From assembly GCA_958430865.1 (NCBI GenBank), contig CAUDNR010000079.1, forward strand, positions 5,300 through 41,478: a stretch of 36,179 nucleotides of DNA, written 5' to 3'. The DNA comes from Entrophospora sp. SA101. Taxonomy: Eukaryota; Glomeromycota; Glomeromycetes; Entrophosporales; Entrophosporaceae. Of the stretch, positions 22,377 through 36,179 are shown one piece after another. Position 1 is the stretch's first letter, and every line of letters begins with the position of its first letter. Below the pieces are notes generated by a model. It did not search any database. It saw only the letters and a list, made by a program, of their open reading frames with translations, and was not told the DNA's origin. The position numbers and the translations under genes were made by a program.

Positions 22377-25329
22377 TCAGTAGCTTTTATCGTCATCAAC
22401 TTTATCGTCGTTATCTGTATTAGAGGGAATGGTGGCGGTAGCATTAGCACTATCAGTAGTTTTATTAATCGAATAAGGAATTGCAGAATCAATAATATCA
22501 TTACCAGAGACACTATCTTCTTCTTCTTCTTCTTCTTGTACTCTTCCTACACTTCCTATTCCCACCCATTCTTCTTCTTTATAACCACTAGTCGTAGCTC
22601 CAAGTGTTGGATCAAAGGCACCACTTTTCCAAGCCTTTTTTTGTTTTAATTTATCTTCTGATTGACCTTCACCAGCATCAGTTTTGTTATAATTATGATA
22701 TTTTTGCATTTGTGCTTGAACAAATATCAATTGATTTTCTAATTTTTCTACTAATTGATGACAAGCTTCGGTGATTGCATTTTCTAAATATCCTTTTAAA
22801 CTTCTTTCGATGAATGGTAAAAATATTTTATATAATAACCTAAATAAAAAAAATTTTTAAAAGCCAAATAAAAATTTAGGTTTAGATTTTTTAAATTTTA
22901 AAAATAAAAATAATAAATATTCAATCCACTTACTTGTATTTAGTATCATGGAACCTTAATTTTAATTCACTAATATGAACATCACTTTGCTCAAGTTTTA
23001 TTGAAATTGGCTTACTACCATCAGTAGGGATGGTAAATCTAGCTTTAATATTAAGTTTTAGTCCATAACCATCTCGTGGAATTGAAAAATCAACAAATCC
23101 AAACTATTGTATATTATAAATAAATATTTCAAAATATTTGTTACGCATAAATGACAATCAATCATATATTGAACACCTTACATCTCTGAATTTAAAAGGC
23201 CCATATTTTTTCTTATAAAAAAATGCAATATTACGTGCATCGATATGAAATTTAGAACTTATAAAGAATATTTAAATATTAATGTTAATTAAGATTTCGT
23301 TTTATTGAATTAAAAAAAATATTCAATTGTTCATTCACTTACATTTCAACTGTGATTATATTAATAACTCGATCTTCTTCTGGTCGTTCCACATCTATAT
23401 CAGCATTTAATCCAATATTAATGTGTTTTGGGAGAAATTCATATAAATGAACAATGATATTATCAGCAATAAATTCTACATTTTCATCAAAACTAATCGA
23501 TATTCAAAATAATAATAATAATAATAATAATAATAATTAAATTTCTTATTAATAAAAAAAAATATCTCTTCCAAAAAAAATAAGAAAAAAACTTACCATT
23601 CATATCTTGGTAAAGGAATGTATTCCAATTTTTTAGCAAGACGAGGTAAAACAATTGAGAAATCTTTGATCAATTGAAATTTAATTGTGAAATGACCCAA
23701 CTCATTCAAGAAAAAATCTTCAATCAAGATATTGATATCATTTTTTAATTTCAATGTCTTTTTATCCTCCAGCATCGCTTTGTTAAATTCCAGAACTTCA
23801 TTAATGATTTTTCGAGTCAATTCACCATAATGATCTAATAAAATTCTTTGTCCTCTTTCAATCAACTCGAATCCTTGTCGAACATAATTAGGATTCTTAA
23901 TAAATTTTGCTTCAAGTAATGAGGAAAGAACAAATTGTTTAAGCTCTTTAAGAAACTCGCGCAAATCATCATCGTTTTCCATTTTTTGTCCAAATTCATG
24001 TATTTCTGAAATTAATGGGTCTAATGATCGATTATTTGCAAATCTTTCTATAAGTTCCTTTGCATTTTGTTCTGCCACTTCAATTGATGACGGTGTTAGT
24101 GTTGACGATCTTGATCGACTTGGTTGATGTTGATGATGAGTTTCGTCATCGCTACTGGAAGTGCTGCTGCTAGCAGTGGCGGCATCAATAATAGGTTGAA
24201 CGACATGAGTGGCAAATTCACTTGATTTCTCGGTAATTTGAGAAACTATATTTATTAAATCATGGATGGCCTGTTGATATTCTGGTTTGTATTGCAACTC
24301 GATCATCACATTTTTGAAGCGTGTAATTAACTGTTCACGTGCTTTCGGTGAAAGTTGATAACCGGAAATAACAGATTTGACATTTGAGGTTATCGCCATT
24401 AATCCTTCTTTGGCAGAATCCTGTACACTGGTTTTTCCTTCACTAGCGTCCTTAATGTAAGGTTCAGTTATTTTAGCTGTTGTTTTTACAGTAGGGTATA
24501 CTTGTTCACGTGCTTTTTGACCTATTTCAGTAATCGCTTCATCAATTCCTTTCTCTTTATCATAATTATCATTATTTTGATTTGGTTCTTCATTTACTGC
24601 ATAGGCTATTATGTCTTGAGCGATTGTGCTAATATCATTAACCAATTTACGAAATTCTGAACTTGAAATTAACAATCGTGATATATTTAACGTCTTTTCT
24701 ACTCCTTCGCTAAGTAAAGGTTTACTAGTAGTTGCTATATCACTTATTTCCTGTTTAATCTCTTCACCGGATGGTAAATTATCTATATTAACAATAGTTG
24801 GAAAAAAAAACTTGTATTAACTATATATAAAAATTCCGAAAATAAACAAAAACGCACGCGAAATAAATAATCAATGTATATACGAAATATATGTGTGCGC
24901 GTACCATTAATTGCTCGACTACTATTATAAACTAAATTTTGTATTTCATCCCCGCGATTTTTTTCTTTCAAGAATATTTTCAAAGCTTCTAAAAAATTTT
25001 CCAAATCTGCCGATATTTTTTTACCCAACACTGACATACCACGTGCTGCGTCGTGTAGTATTTCTGATTGATGAATTTCATCAATTGCAGTGCTTATTTG
25101 TGAAGTTGTAGGTAATTTTCCTTCACTACATTAATAATAAATGAACCACGTTAATTGATTGTTTATCGAGATAATTGATTTTAATAATCAATCTCAATAA
25201 TTATATCCACCCAAGTGCCCCAGTAACTTCTACAATCTTTTCTTTAGATCGAAAAGCTTCTTGTTCTCGCGTTGCACGTTCAATATCATGAGTCGGTGGT
25301 AATTTGTCATTGCTCTTTGCAGTAAACAT
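22377..25329 (-). CDS. HAM1-like fungal protein (DUF4449/DUF5923-type), unit 2
   Basis: Second copy with exons 25211-25329, 24905-25125, 23597-24782, 23343-23492, 23182-23257, 22934-23103 and 22377-22839. It encodes the same 794 residues as the unit 1 gene. No silent change, intron change or microsatellite length change was noticed, so the copies cannot be told apart by function or age. The roughly 300-bp region downstream is still inside the indistinguishable core, so both 3'UTRs should also be identical. Confidence 0.85.
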
Positions 25330-25707
25330 TTTAAAATAGTAATTATCTTAATAGGAATGAATATTTGATGTATTTATATATATTAATTTATTAACGGTGA
25401 GATCATAATTGCGTCATCCCTTAATATATATAGTCTAGTTATTTATTTATTTTATGTAATTTTTTCTCACCTGTAAATACCAATATAGTGTTTGTGGGTT
25501 AACGAGATATTTACTTATTATTTATTTGTGGGAAGGCAAAATTTTCGGCGTTCTTTTTTTATTATTATTATTATTAAATTAATATTTTAAACGTATACTT
25601 TTTTTTTCAATTTAAAAAAATTGTTTATACATTGTAAAATATAATAATTTCTAAATAACGTAATCTATTTATTATTATAAATAATTTTTATTTATATGTT
25701 TTAATTA
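25330..25707. promoter_or_regulatory. HAM1-like upstream region / ARB1 3' spacer (unit 2)
   Basis: Exact counterpart of 9206-9583, so both HAM1-like copies should share the same promoter. No specific site is recognised. Confidence 0.5.
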
Positions 25708-28700
25708 TTAAAGTTTAAGAACACTTTTGGCAAGATACTTCTTATAATCTTCAATAGATCCTTTCCATGGCGTCACCGTACGATCTTTACATAACCAAAT
25801 CTCTTGTGCAACTTGTGAAATTAATCGAAAATCGTGAGACACTAAAACTACGCCTCCACTAAAGTCTTTAATTGCTTTTGCAAGTGAATCAATGCTTTCC
25901 ATATCCTAATATATAACAAATAGATAATGCTTTTTAATAATAATTATTATTGGTGTTAGAAAAATTATTATTAGAAACTTACCAAATGATTCGTCGGTTC
26001 GTCCATAAGTACTATATCTGGATTGGACAATACTAATTCTGCAAAAACAAGACGAGATTTTAATCCGTCACTTAATGTTTTAATGTTTGATGTTTGGTGA
26101 GAACCTGTAAGCCCAAATTTTCCAATTTGATTTCTCCAAAACTATTTAAAAAGGTACATCATTATTATTAATTTAATTTTTGTTATTAAAAAAAACCCCC
26201 ATTTATTTATAATCTCAAACCTACATCTATATCACCTTCCATCTGAGAGAATTTTTTTCTCATATATTCTATTGGACTAATGTCCATTTCAAGTTGATCG
26301 GCACTATTAAATTTAAATTTATAGAAAAAGTGAGTGATTTGTTAAATTAAATCAACTATGATAAGTAAAGAGATATATATATTTCTTACCTATGTTGACT
26401 ATATTTTGCTAATTTCAAATTTGTATGACGTGAAATTCTTCCGTTTACTGGTTGAAGTTCATTCATCATTAATTTGAGCAATGTACTTTTACCTGAAAAA
26501 ATTATTTAATTATTATCACGATTATTAAATAAATCAAATGACACAATATATATATTTATTTATTTATTTTCGACAAACCTGCTCCATTTGGTCCAACCAA
26601 TGCTACACGAGAATCCATATCAACAGCAAGATCAAGATCCTCATACAAAAGATCTTTACTTGAAGTTTTCCCAGAGTAAGAGAAACAAACTTGGTCAAAT
26701 TGCAAAACGGGCGGAGGAAGTTTAGCAGGATTACCAAATTTAAATTTAAAAGTTATAGGGGGATTCACCTATATATGTATATATATTATGATTGATTATT
26801 TTTTTAAATTCTGATTGATGGTAGATAACATGACATGATATAAAATAATTTCATATAACCAAACCTTTTCAATCAATCCTGCAGCTTCCATTTTATCTAT
26901 GATTTTTTGCTTACTTTTAGCTTGTCTGACCTAAATAATAATGTAAATGAAGAGTAAATTAAATTTTTTGATTCTAATGGAACTTATTTGATCGTAATTA
27001 TAAATAAACCATTTTTGTTTAACATAATAACTTACCAGATTAGCATATGTACCAGCTGAGGCGATAAATTTTTTAATGTGAGCAATTTCATCTTGTTGTT
27101 TATTATATGCCTTCATTTGATTTGTTTCTAATTCGGCTTTAGTTTTGATAAAAGTTGAATAACCACCTCCGTAATAATTTAATTTCTTCTTATCCTATAC
27201 ATAGGAATGTATTTAAAAATTTAATTAGTAATTAATTTTAATTTACTTTTAAATTTGAATAAAATGAAAAAAAAACTAACTGTTAAGTGTATTGTTTCAT
27301 TACAAACTCCATCAAGAAAATCTTGTGAATGACTGACTAGAAGTAATATTCTGAAATAAAAAATAACATTATGAGACATCTTAATCTATATATTTATTTA
27401 TTTATTATATATAATATATTTTTAAATTACCTGTTGTAACCCTTCAAATATTCTTCAAGCCACACACAAGCCTCCAGATCAAGATGATTCGCTAAATAAA
27501 TGATAATAATATAAAATTGTTAACGTGAATATATAAATATAAACTCTCATTTTATTGAATAACTTACTTGGTTCATCTAATAGCAATATTGTAGGTTTAA
27601 TAAATAATGCTTTGGCTAATGCTACTCTCATTCTCCATCCACCAGACATATCTTTTGTTTGTTTTTTCATCATAACTTGAGAAAAACCTAAACCATATAA
27701 TAAACTATTTGCCCTAGCAACAAATGTTGTTTCATCTAAAGCTGAAATACGGTCATACAAATCCTCTAATCGTGGATCGTCTGCCCCATTCTCTGTTGCC
27801 AACATATCTTCTACTTCTCTTTCAAGTCTTTAATAATAATAATAAATAATAAAATTATTATTTAAAAGATAATTACAAAATAATAACAATAAATAATAAT
27901 AATAATAATAATAGTAATTTACAATCTAATAAATTACCTAGCGACTTCGTTCTTTGCTGCTAGTACTACATAATCTGTAGCATTTAAATCACATGGTTCA
28001 GCCTCTTGATTTAATAAATATATCTATATATTGAAATTATTATTCAAGAAAGTAATATTAGTAACAAACAATCAAAGTTCTGAAATTACAATGCTAATAA
28101 TTTAATTAATTAATTTACATACATCCAAGTGGTCAGGAATTTCCACTTCTCTTGCAGCTAAAGACTCTAGAAATGTACTCTTTTTTTAAAAAAATAAAAT
28201 CCAATTAGATTAAATCAAGCCGATCGATCTTCTGCATATTAATAATATAAAGTTTTGTTATTATTAAATAGTAAAAACCAAATACCTTTCCACTTCCATT
28301 TGATCCAATAAGACCATATCTAAATAAAAATTTAAAAACGCATCATTAATTGATTAATGAATATTATTTAAAGATTCAAAAAAAAAATCATTCGTGCAAT
28401 TAACTACCTTCTACCAAAATTTAGTTCGATCGTGGCATTTTCAATTAATACACGTCCATAAAATGACAATGTATATTGTTCGATTTTTACATCTCTTGAC
28501 ATCGGTTGTGAGGTCAAAACACCAGTTGCAGTTCTTTCAGTTGCATTCTTCATTGATTCCAAAGACAAACCGTTTACTGCTGCCGCAATCGAATCTGGTG
28601 TATCTTGATCAGTTTGATTTTTAATCGAAGATGTACTATTGCTCTTATTTTCAGAAGCTGATGCATTGTTTACAGATGTTGTTGCATTTTTGGCTGCTTT

Positions 28701-28736
28701 TTTTGCCATACGTTTTTGTTTAGAGGCTGATGACAT
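25708..28736 (-). CDS. ARB1: ABC-F ATPase, ARB1/ABCF2-type ribosome biogenesis factor, unit 2
   Basis: Second copy with exons 28408-28736, 28286-28319, 28123-28179, 27938-28023, 27568-27827, 27431-27491, 27281-27350, 27036-27194, 26865-26930, 26579-26768, 26390-26492, 26225-26303, 25983-26141, 25708-25905. It encodes the same 616 residues, with both ATPase sites intact. ARB1 is normally a single essential gene in yeast, so two perfect copies would be unusual. It is either a very recent gain or a duplicated assembly segment. Confidence 0.95.
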
Positions 28737-29059
28737 TTTTTTCAAAAAAATTTTTTAAATTTTAATATATTTTCAGAAAAAAAAAATCTCGTATTTTTGA
28801 CAGGCTGACAAATAAATACTGATATTAGTGGGTAGTATAAAAATGGATATCACATGTTAATTTTCACCCATTAAAAAAATTTTCGGTTTCAAAATAAAAA
28901 GATTTTAAAATAAAAGTTAGAAATTCCTATGTATATCTCAATTATATTATTTTACTTAATAAAGTATAGACATGTTATCGTGACAAAATCGTACATGAGT
29001 CAATGAATTTATTTATGGATAAAATAAGCAATTTTTATATTAAATAAATAATAAATAAT
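28737..29059. promoter_or_regulatory. ARB1 upstream region / IVD 3' spacer (unit 2)
   Basis: Counterpart of 12613-12935. AT-rich; it should hold the ARB1 promoter of unit 2. Nothing specific is seen. Confidence 0.5.
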
Positions 29060-31128
<2,069 letters not shown>

Positions 31129-31601
31129 TTTATAAAACGGAAACGTATAAATTTGCGAATAATAATCTACTAGTAATGAGCTTTTAAATTATAATAAATA
31201 ATAAGGGGTAGCTTATATGTTCTTCCGCATTTTCAATACAATAATATATCGTTTTGATCTATTAAATTTTTTTATGCAGCTATAATTCAGTGTAACTTCG
31301 TGACATGTAAAGTGTGGTAGCACACAGTTCATATTTTTCAAAAAAAATTGGTTTTTTAGTTTTCAACAAACTTTTAATTTTTTGTCGTCTCGATTGCCTT
31401 GTTATCAACTAAAATATTAAACTAATTGAAAGTTGTAGAAAAACATTATAGGTTTAGTAAATCAATAAAAAAATATTTGCGGTTATCAATTAATTGAGTT
31501 TGAACTTTTTGACATTATGAATGAAATATTTACCAAATAATTTCAAATTTCACATTTTATATAGCTGGAAATTTTATAAGTTTTAAATTTCTATTAACAG
31601 C
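31129..31601. promoter_or_regulatory. Shared divergent upstream region of IVD and muniscin (unit 2)
   Basis: Counterpart of 15005-15477. As in unit 1, no F-BAR coding exon lies between the two divergent genes. Confidence 0.5.
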
Positions 31602-33594
31602 AGTAAGCAAAATTTATTATTTTCAACCAATATATTTATAAATATATATAAAATGCAATTGAAGAATATAATTCAATATACATTAATTAGTGAAGAAGAT
31701 TTTTAAACGTAAAAAAGACCCAAATTCAAATAATATGTATGCAACTAGTTATTTTTATTTGGCTTCTCTTTTTTAATCAATATATATATATATAATGGTT
31801 TTATTCTCTAATATCTTTAACAATTAGTGATACAACACGATCGACAACTACTGCCACTGAAGCAAGAAATGGCGGACTTACGAGTCCTTCGGGTGATTCA
31901 TTTGCACATTCAAATGAGAAAACTTCACCTACTGAAACCAATGTGGTGAGTTAACAATTTGTACATAATTCATAAAAAAATTAATTCGCTACAAAATTCT
32001 TTAACCAACAAATTTTATTAATCAATCTAGCCGAAGGTTTTAGTTGATTCAGAAGGTTATTCCATTCCGCCATCTTCCGATAAACCATGGGAAACCTTTT
32101 CATCAACCGACGGAAATGATTCGGATGCACGATCGGAAGACGCTTCAAGGTGAATATCGATTGTGCTAATTATTATTAATAATTTAATTTAATTCATTTA
32201 TTGTTATTATTATTATTATATTATCATCATTATTATTATTATTATAACTGATGAAGATTTGCAATTTATTACAGTTCACTCTCAGCTCAAGAAAAAATGC
32301 GTGTAGAAATTAAACAATCTACTATAACAGAAGAAAATGAAGCAGATGCTGCCGCTCTCTCTTCGGTCGTCACAGCACTTAAATTGGTAAGATTATTTTA
32401 TTTTTAAAAAACATTATTAAATAAATAAATATTTTATTTAGTATCTTATATTCAATCATTCTTGATAAATAGAGGCATAATCTAACAACACGTGGTAAAA
32501 GAGAGTAAGATTTAGCAAAAAAATTTCTTTTTTCCTCCTCTCACTCTAATCAAACATTTTCCTTTCTTATAAAGAAATGATAGTAATCATATTTACAATT
32601 AATTCCTCTACACAGTCAATGGAGAATGACTAATTCACAAAGCAGCGATAATATTTATGGCAATTATATTTCACCACAACGTACTAATTCAGTACCTATT
32701 AATGAATCAAATGGCTCAACACGACCCCTATCCGAATTCTCCTCAAATAATGTAAGCCATACAAAATTTGTCACAGAACCAGAAATTAAAAAATATGAAT
32801 TATCTGCATCAATTACCGAGACTTTAAATGTAATCACAAAAGATGGTGAAATTACAAAGTTTCTTTTAACAGGAGAAATAAGCTTTTCACATAATCTATC
32901 AATGGTATACGATGCCAATAACTATCCGCCATTACGTGTCAGGATCAAAAATTTGGAAAATTTGGAAAATTTTGTCCCAAATCTATCAGTTTTCAAGCCT
33001 ATCGCAGATAAATTAGGCGAATATGAGGTGGATATCGGATCATTATTTTCAACAGACAATTTTCCGGTCGTTGTAATGAAATATCAGGTTCACATCGATC
33101 CAGATGATCGAAGCAAGTTTATACCGTTGCATGTACATCCTTGGTGGAAATGTGAACCTAATGTGACGTTAATTGCAATATCATATCATCCCAACTCAGA
33201 ATGTAAGCTTTCAGGTGTACTTTCAGAGCTTTCATTTATCATACCTGTTGATGGAAATGTTGACATAGTACAATCTAAACCAATTAGTATATGGAGCAAG
33301 AAACAAAAAAGAATATGTTGGCAAGTTGACGATATTGATCTTTCAGCAATTTCCGAGAAAAAAACCATTTTAGCAAGACTTGAAGCAAATCAAAAATCAG
33401 AACCTGCGCCTACTGCAGTAAATTTTAAATGTAAAGGGCGTTTGTTTAGTGACATTTCTATTGAAACAGTATCCCTTTCAAATGGAAATGGTAACATAAA
33501 AGGAGATTATTTTAATCACAACAAAAATATTATTATTAATTTTAACAAAGTTATATGTCAAGCTATTAGTGGGAAGTTTTTGGCATCATCTTAA
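31602..33594 (+). CDS. F-BAR-less muniscin (Syp1/FCHo/SGIP1-type, mu-homology domain), unit 2
   Basis: Second copy with proposed exons 31602 (one base), 31691-31736, 31828-31945, 32031-32149, 32275-32386, 32473-32504 and 32616-33594. It encodes the same 468 residues: basic start, Ser/Thr-rich linker and C-terminal mu-homology domain. Because the missing F-BAR part is also missing here and the same IVD promoter precedes it, the short form is not caused by a duplication breakpoint. The first two exons remain inferred from splice signals. Confidence 0.8.
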
Positions 33595-33860
33595 TACGCT
33601 GTTAATTTATTATTTATTAATTTATATCTTAATTTATTATAATCATGTTCATTTATTATAAGCATCATCAACATACTATCATCATTAAATAGTTTTTTTT
33701 TCTTTAGAATTTTCGCATAGATTACATCAATACTATTATTATCATCATTATCATTTATAATAATTAATTTTCTTTCCCTTTTCTTTTGCATTACAATTTT
33801 ATAAACTATATATAAAATTAATTTGTGTAACAAAATTGATTATTTCAAAAATGTAGTATG

Positions 33861-34631
33861 TAGTGGTTGTATCCGTTGATTATCCGGGTGTTCGAGTACT
33901 TGGTCAATCAATAATAATAAAGCTCAACATCCGGACAATCGGTCAGTCAATAAAATTCAACACCCGGATAATCAGTAATTCACCAAATATCCGCCGAATA
34001 TCCACCGAATATCCATTGAATATGCATATTTTTTTTTAAGAAATACAAATAACAACAGATCAATTTTATTTGTTTGGCTGTCATTGTGTGTTTCTAGCTT
34101 CACTAAATACAGTCAAACCTTGTATCAGCGGATGAATGAAGATTTATTTAAAACCCGTTGTGGCAAGATTACTGATCTTGCCACAATGGATTTTTTATGT
34201 TTTTATATTTTAATGTGAATGTGAAGCAAAAATTTAAAAATCCGTTATAATTATAGCCCGCTGTGACAAGGTCACTCATTTGGAGTAGAAGTTACTGCAA
34301 TGCATAAATATTCTTTAAATAATAATGACACAGTTAGTATTCATATTACTTGATATATTATTATAATAGAAAGAATGTTGGTGATAGTGAAATAGTGGAT
34401 AAAATAGTATTAACATGATATTGGACGTCGCCTGCCCAATATCTTATACTTAATGTATATATTCTTTCAAAAATTTTTATTTTCTATATTTCTGTACCCT
34501 CGATTATTCACCAATTATCTGGTGAAAAATTTCAACACCCGATTAATTAATCAATGAAAAATTTTCAACACCCGATTAACTGGATAATCGGTGAATAATC
34601 GATGAATATCATTTGGCGGATACGACCACTA
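33861..34631. mobile_element. TIR element with TAGTGGTYGTATCCG ends, unit 2 copy
   Basis: Counterpart of 17737-18507, with the same ends, subterminal CAACACCCG-type motifs and hairpin (34158-34186). It sits inside the indistinguishable core, so it was present before duplication or homogenisation and is not an independent insertion. Confidence 0.6.
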
Positions 34632-34849
34632 AATGAAACTAATAAGGAAAGACTGAAACAAGATTCATGTTTCTTTTTAAATAAATAGCAATCTTTCCAG
34701 TGAGCTTGAATTTAAACTGGATCTTAATTATTTGTTTTATCCGAATTAATTTTTTCGAATTATTTGCTTTATTCAAATTAATTTTCTTATTCGAATTAAT
34801 TTTCTTATTCGAATCTATTTTATTCTGAATTAATATTAATTTTTATTCG
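34632..34849. repeat. Tandem TTATTCGAATTAATTTTC-type repeat (unit 2)
   Basis: Counterpart of 18508-18725, with the same 18-bp degenerate tandem motif. No gene is seen. Confidence 0.6.
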
Positions 34850-36084
34850 AATAGAAGCCCTAAGGAGTAGTAAAAAAGGAGCATTGCTTGAAAGTATTTC
34901 TTTAAATAAAGCCCTATCAGAAGTTCAAGATGCTTAAAATCTTAATGATGAATCTAACTCATCACAGCAAGGATTACTTGCCCTCACCACTCCTCTCATC
35001 ACTTTCAATGTCTGTTTACTAGGTATTGGAGCAAAAATATCATCAATTCCATTGCATCTAGCCTCCTCATCATGATATGTTTTCAGTATTTACAAATCCT
35101 GTGGACATCACATATTGAAAATTTATGTGACCATTCCATATCAGGGATGACCATCCTGTCTTCTTGCTTTACACAACAATTGGCATTGGGTTGGCAATAG
35201 GTTTTGTCAGATAACAGCTGAGGGAACATTTTGTAGCATAATTCTCCATTTGATGGTTACAATGGTGTAATCTGATACTTCATGACTAGTGTTCCATGTC
35301 GCAATCCAAAAAAGGAAACCAAAGTGGTCGCAAAGTGGTTGCAACCAGGTGTCACAAACCATTTTTATATGTCGCAAATATGGTTGCAACCATCACCAAG
35401 AATTGTGACCAGCATCTATATTCATGACCAAATTATACAATGTTTTTCGATGATGGAATGTCTGCATAGATTGCATTAAGTGAGATGTTTCTTTTTTCAT
35501 GTAGGTAAGGTTGTGCATGTGATCATGTTTGAAGAAATGCCTAATTCACCATCCCAGGGTCTTCCACAACTTGTTCTGGCATATTGTGGTAGTGCAGGTA
35601 AATGTGCAATGGGTGATTTCTTGGCATAGTATTGCTGTTCCATGCAAGTGGGTCCATTTGTTTTTGGCCACCATCAAGTTATAGAAGATCTGTGAAGGCT
35701 TTACATACTTATTTCTTTTTAAAAGGAAACTCAATAGCAAGGTTGTGGTTTGATAGATGTTTGCATTTTTGGTGGCTAGTATCTGTTTCTAATTTTGAAA
35801 AGTTCTTCTTTTCTCAAGCATCAATGTTGCTAGTACCAACACAAGCAGGATCTAGCTATCTATTGAAGGTGGTATTTTTTAATGTACTTATAGTGTTCCT
35901 TCCTATTGGGTAAACATCAAAGATTCCATGCCAGGGTTTCCAAATAAGACCAGAAGTTTGACATTGTTTGATCCAACAAAACTCACAATCAGTATACTGT
36001 AATTTGTGTCTGTTGGTTTTTTATTTGATAATTTAAATATAATTTTTATTATATTTAAATTATTCAGATACATGTATTAAATTT

Positions 36085-36090
<6 letters not shown>
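34850..36090. repeat. CpG-poor decayed repeat at the right edge of unit 2
   Basis: Counterpart of 18726-19809. It is indistinguishable from unit 1 up to 35180 and then clearly different, with scattered substitutions and small indels. Apart from the MITE at 35287-35420, only one CG dinucleotide (about 35449) was found. Frames are broken and no family is recognised. Confidence 0.6.
35279..35428. mobile_element. hAT-like MITE with 8-bp target duplication, absent from unit 1
   Basis: The 134-bp insertion (35287-35420) is flanked by the direct repeat TTCATGAC (35279-35286 and 35421-35428). Unit 1 has a single TTCATGAC at the matching place (about 19159-19166), a clean empty site. The ends are imperfect inverted repeats (TAGTGTT...GTCGCAAT versus TATAGAT...GTCACAAT). 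Inside are two direct copies of GTCGCAAA plus the palindrome TGGTTGCAACCA (35327-35347 and 35371-35392). An 8-bp duplication and TA(G)-type ends fit the hAT superfamily. There is no coding capacity. Confidence 0.8.
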
Positions 36091-36116
<26 letters not shown>

Positions 36117-36145
36117 CAAAAATTTTTTTTTTTTTTTTTTTTTTA

Positions 36146-36177
<32 letters not shown>

Positions 36178-36179
36178 GT
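36091..36179. repeat. Poly-T tract at window end
   Basis: About 80 bases almost entirely T with a few A/C interruptions. It may be a real homopolymer at the edge of the repeat or a low-quality contig end. It holds no gene. Confidence 0.8.

Noticed and set aside
35207..35913. Short frames on both strands near the end of unit 2
   Set aside because: They overlap the MITE and the decayed repeat and are not preserved in unit 1.

Overview
This is a eukaryotic, very AT-rich window (roughly 27-30% GC by eye) with compact genes. The introns are mostly 70-130 bp, with GTAAGT-like donors and TAG/CAG acceptors. The two-subunit assimilatory sulfite reductase flavoprotein, a HAM1-like fungal protein and a Syp1-type muniscin all point to a fungus. 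The base composition, intron density, abundance of small inverted-repeat elements and signs of CpG methylation decay fit an early-diverging, repeat-rich fungus such as a Glomeromycotina (arbuscular mycorrhizal) species. That placement is inference, not proof.

Layout. Positions 1-3488 (+) hold the 3' part of a sulfite reductase flavoprotein (MET10-type) gene. Its frame runs open back to the window edge into a siroheme-synthase (Met8-like) tail, so it appears to be a natural Met8-Met10 fusion. Positions 3489-5112 are AT-rich spacer with a possible Ser/Thr/Pro-rich gene relic and a cluster of GC-rich GGACGGGC/GCCCGTCC-like motifs and hairpins.

From 5113 on, the window is two tandem units offset by 16,124 bp: unit 1 is about 5113-19809 and unit 2 about 21070-36090. 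Each carries the same four genes in the same order: a HAM1-like protein (-), the ABC-F ribosome-biogenesis ATPase ARB1/ABCF2 (-), isovaleryl-CoA dehydrogenase (-) and an F-BAR-less muniscin (+). I rebuilt the exon structure of all four from splice signals; each gives an intact frame of family-typical length, except that the muniscin lacks the F-BAR half. IVD and the muniscin are divergent and share a 473-bp upstream region. IVD, ARB1 and the HAM1-like gene run head to tail.

The core of the units (5745-19056 versus 21869-35180, 13,312 bp) shows no difference I could find, including introns and microsatellites. Homologous flanks on both sides differ clearly. A 10-N assembly gap (20351-20360) lies between the units. 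The alternatives are a real duplication homogenised by gene conversion and an assembly artefact.

The unit edges and spacers hold short inverted-repeat elements: a TGGGGTGTTAC-TIR element at the left edge of both units, a TAGTGGT-TIR element with subterminal repeats, and two MITEs present only in unit 2 (one mariner-like with TA flanks, one hAT-like with an 8-bp target duplication). The region 18726-20350 contains no CpG at all, and CpGs in the left flank of unit 1 are replaced by CpA/TpG in unit 2. Both suggest cytosine methylation and deamination. No tRNA, rRNA or CRISPR was seen.
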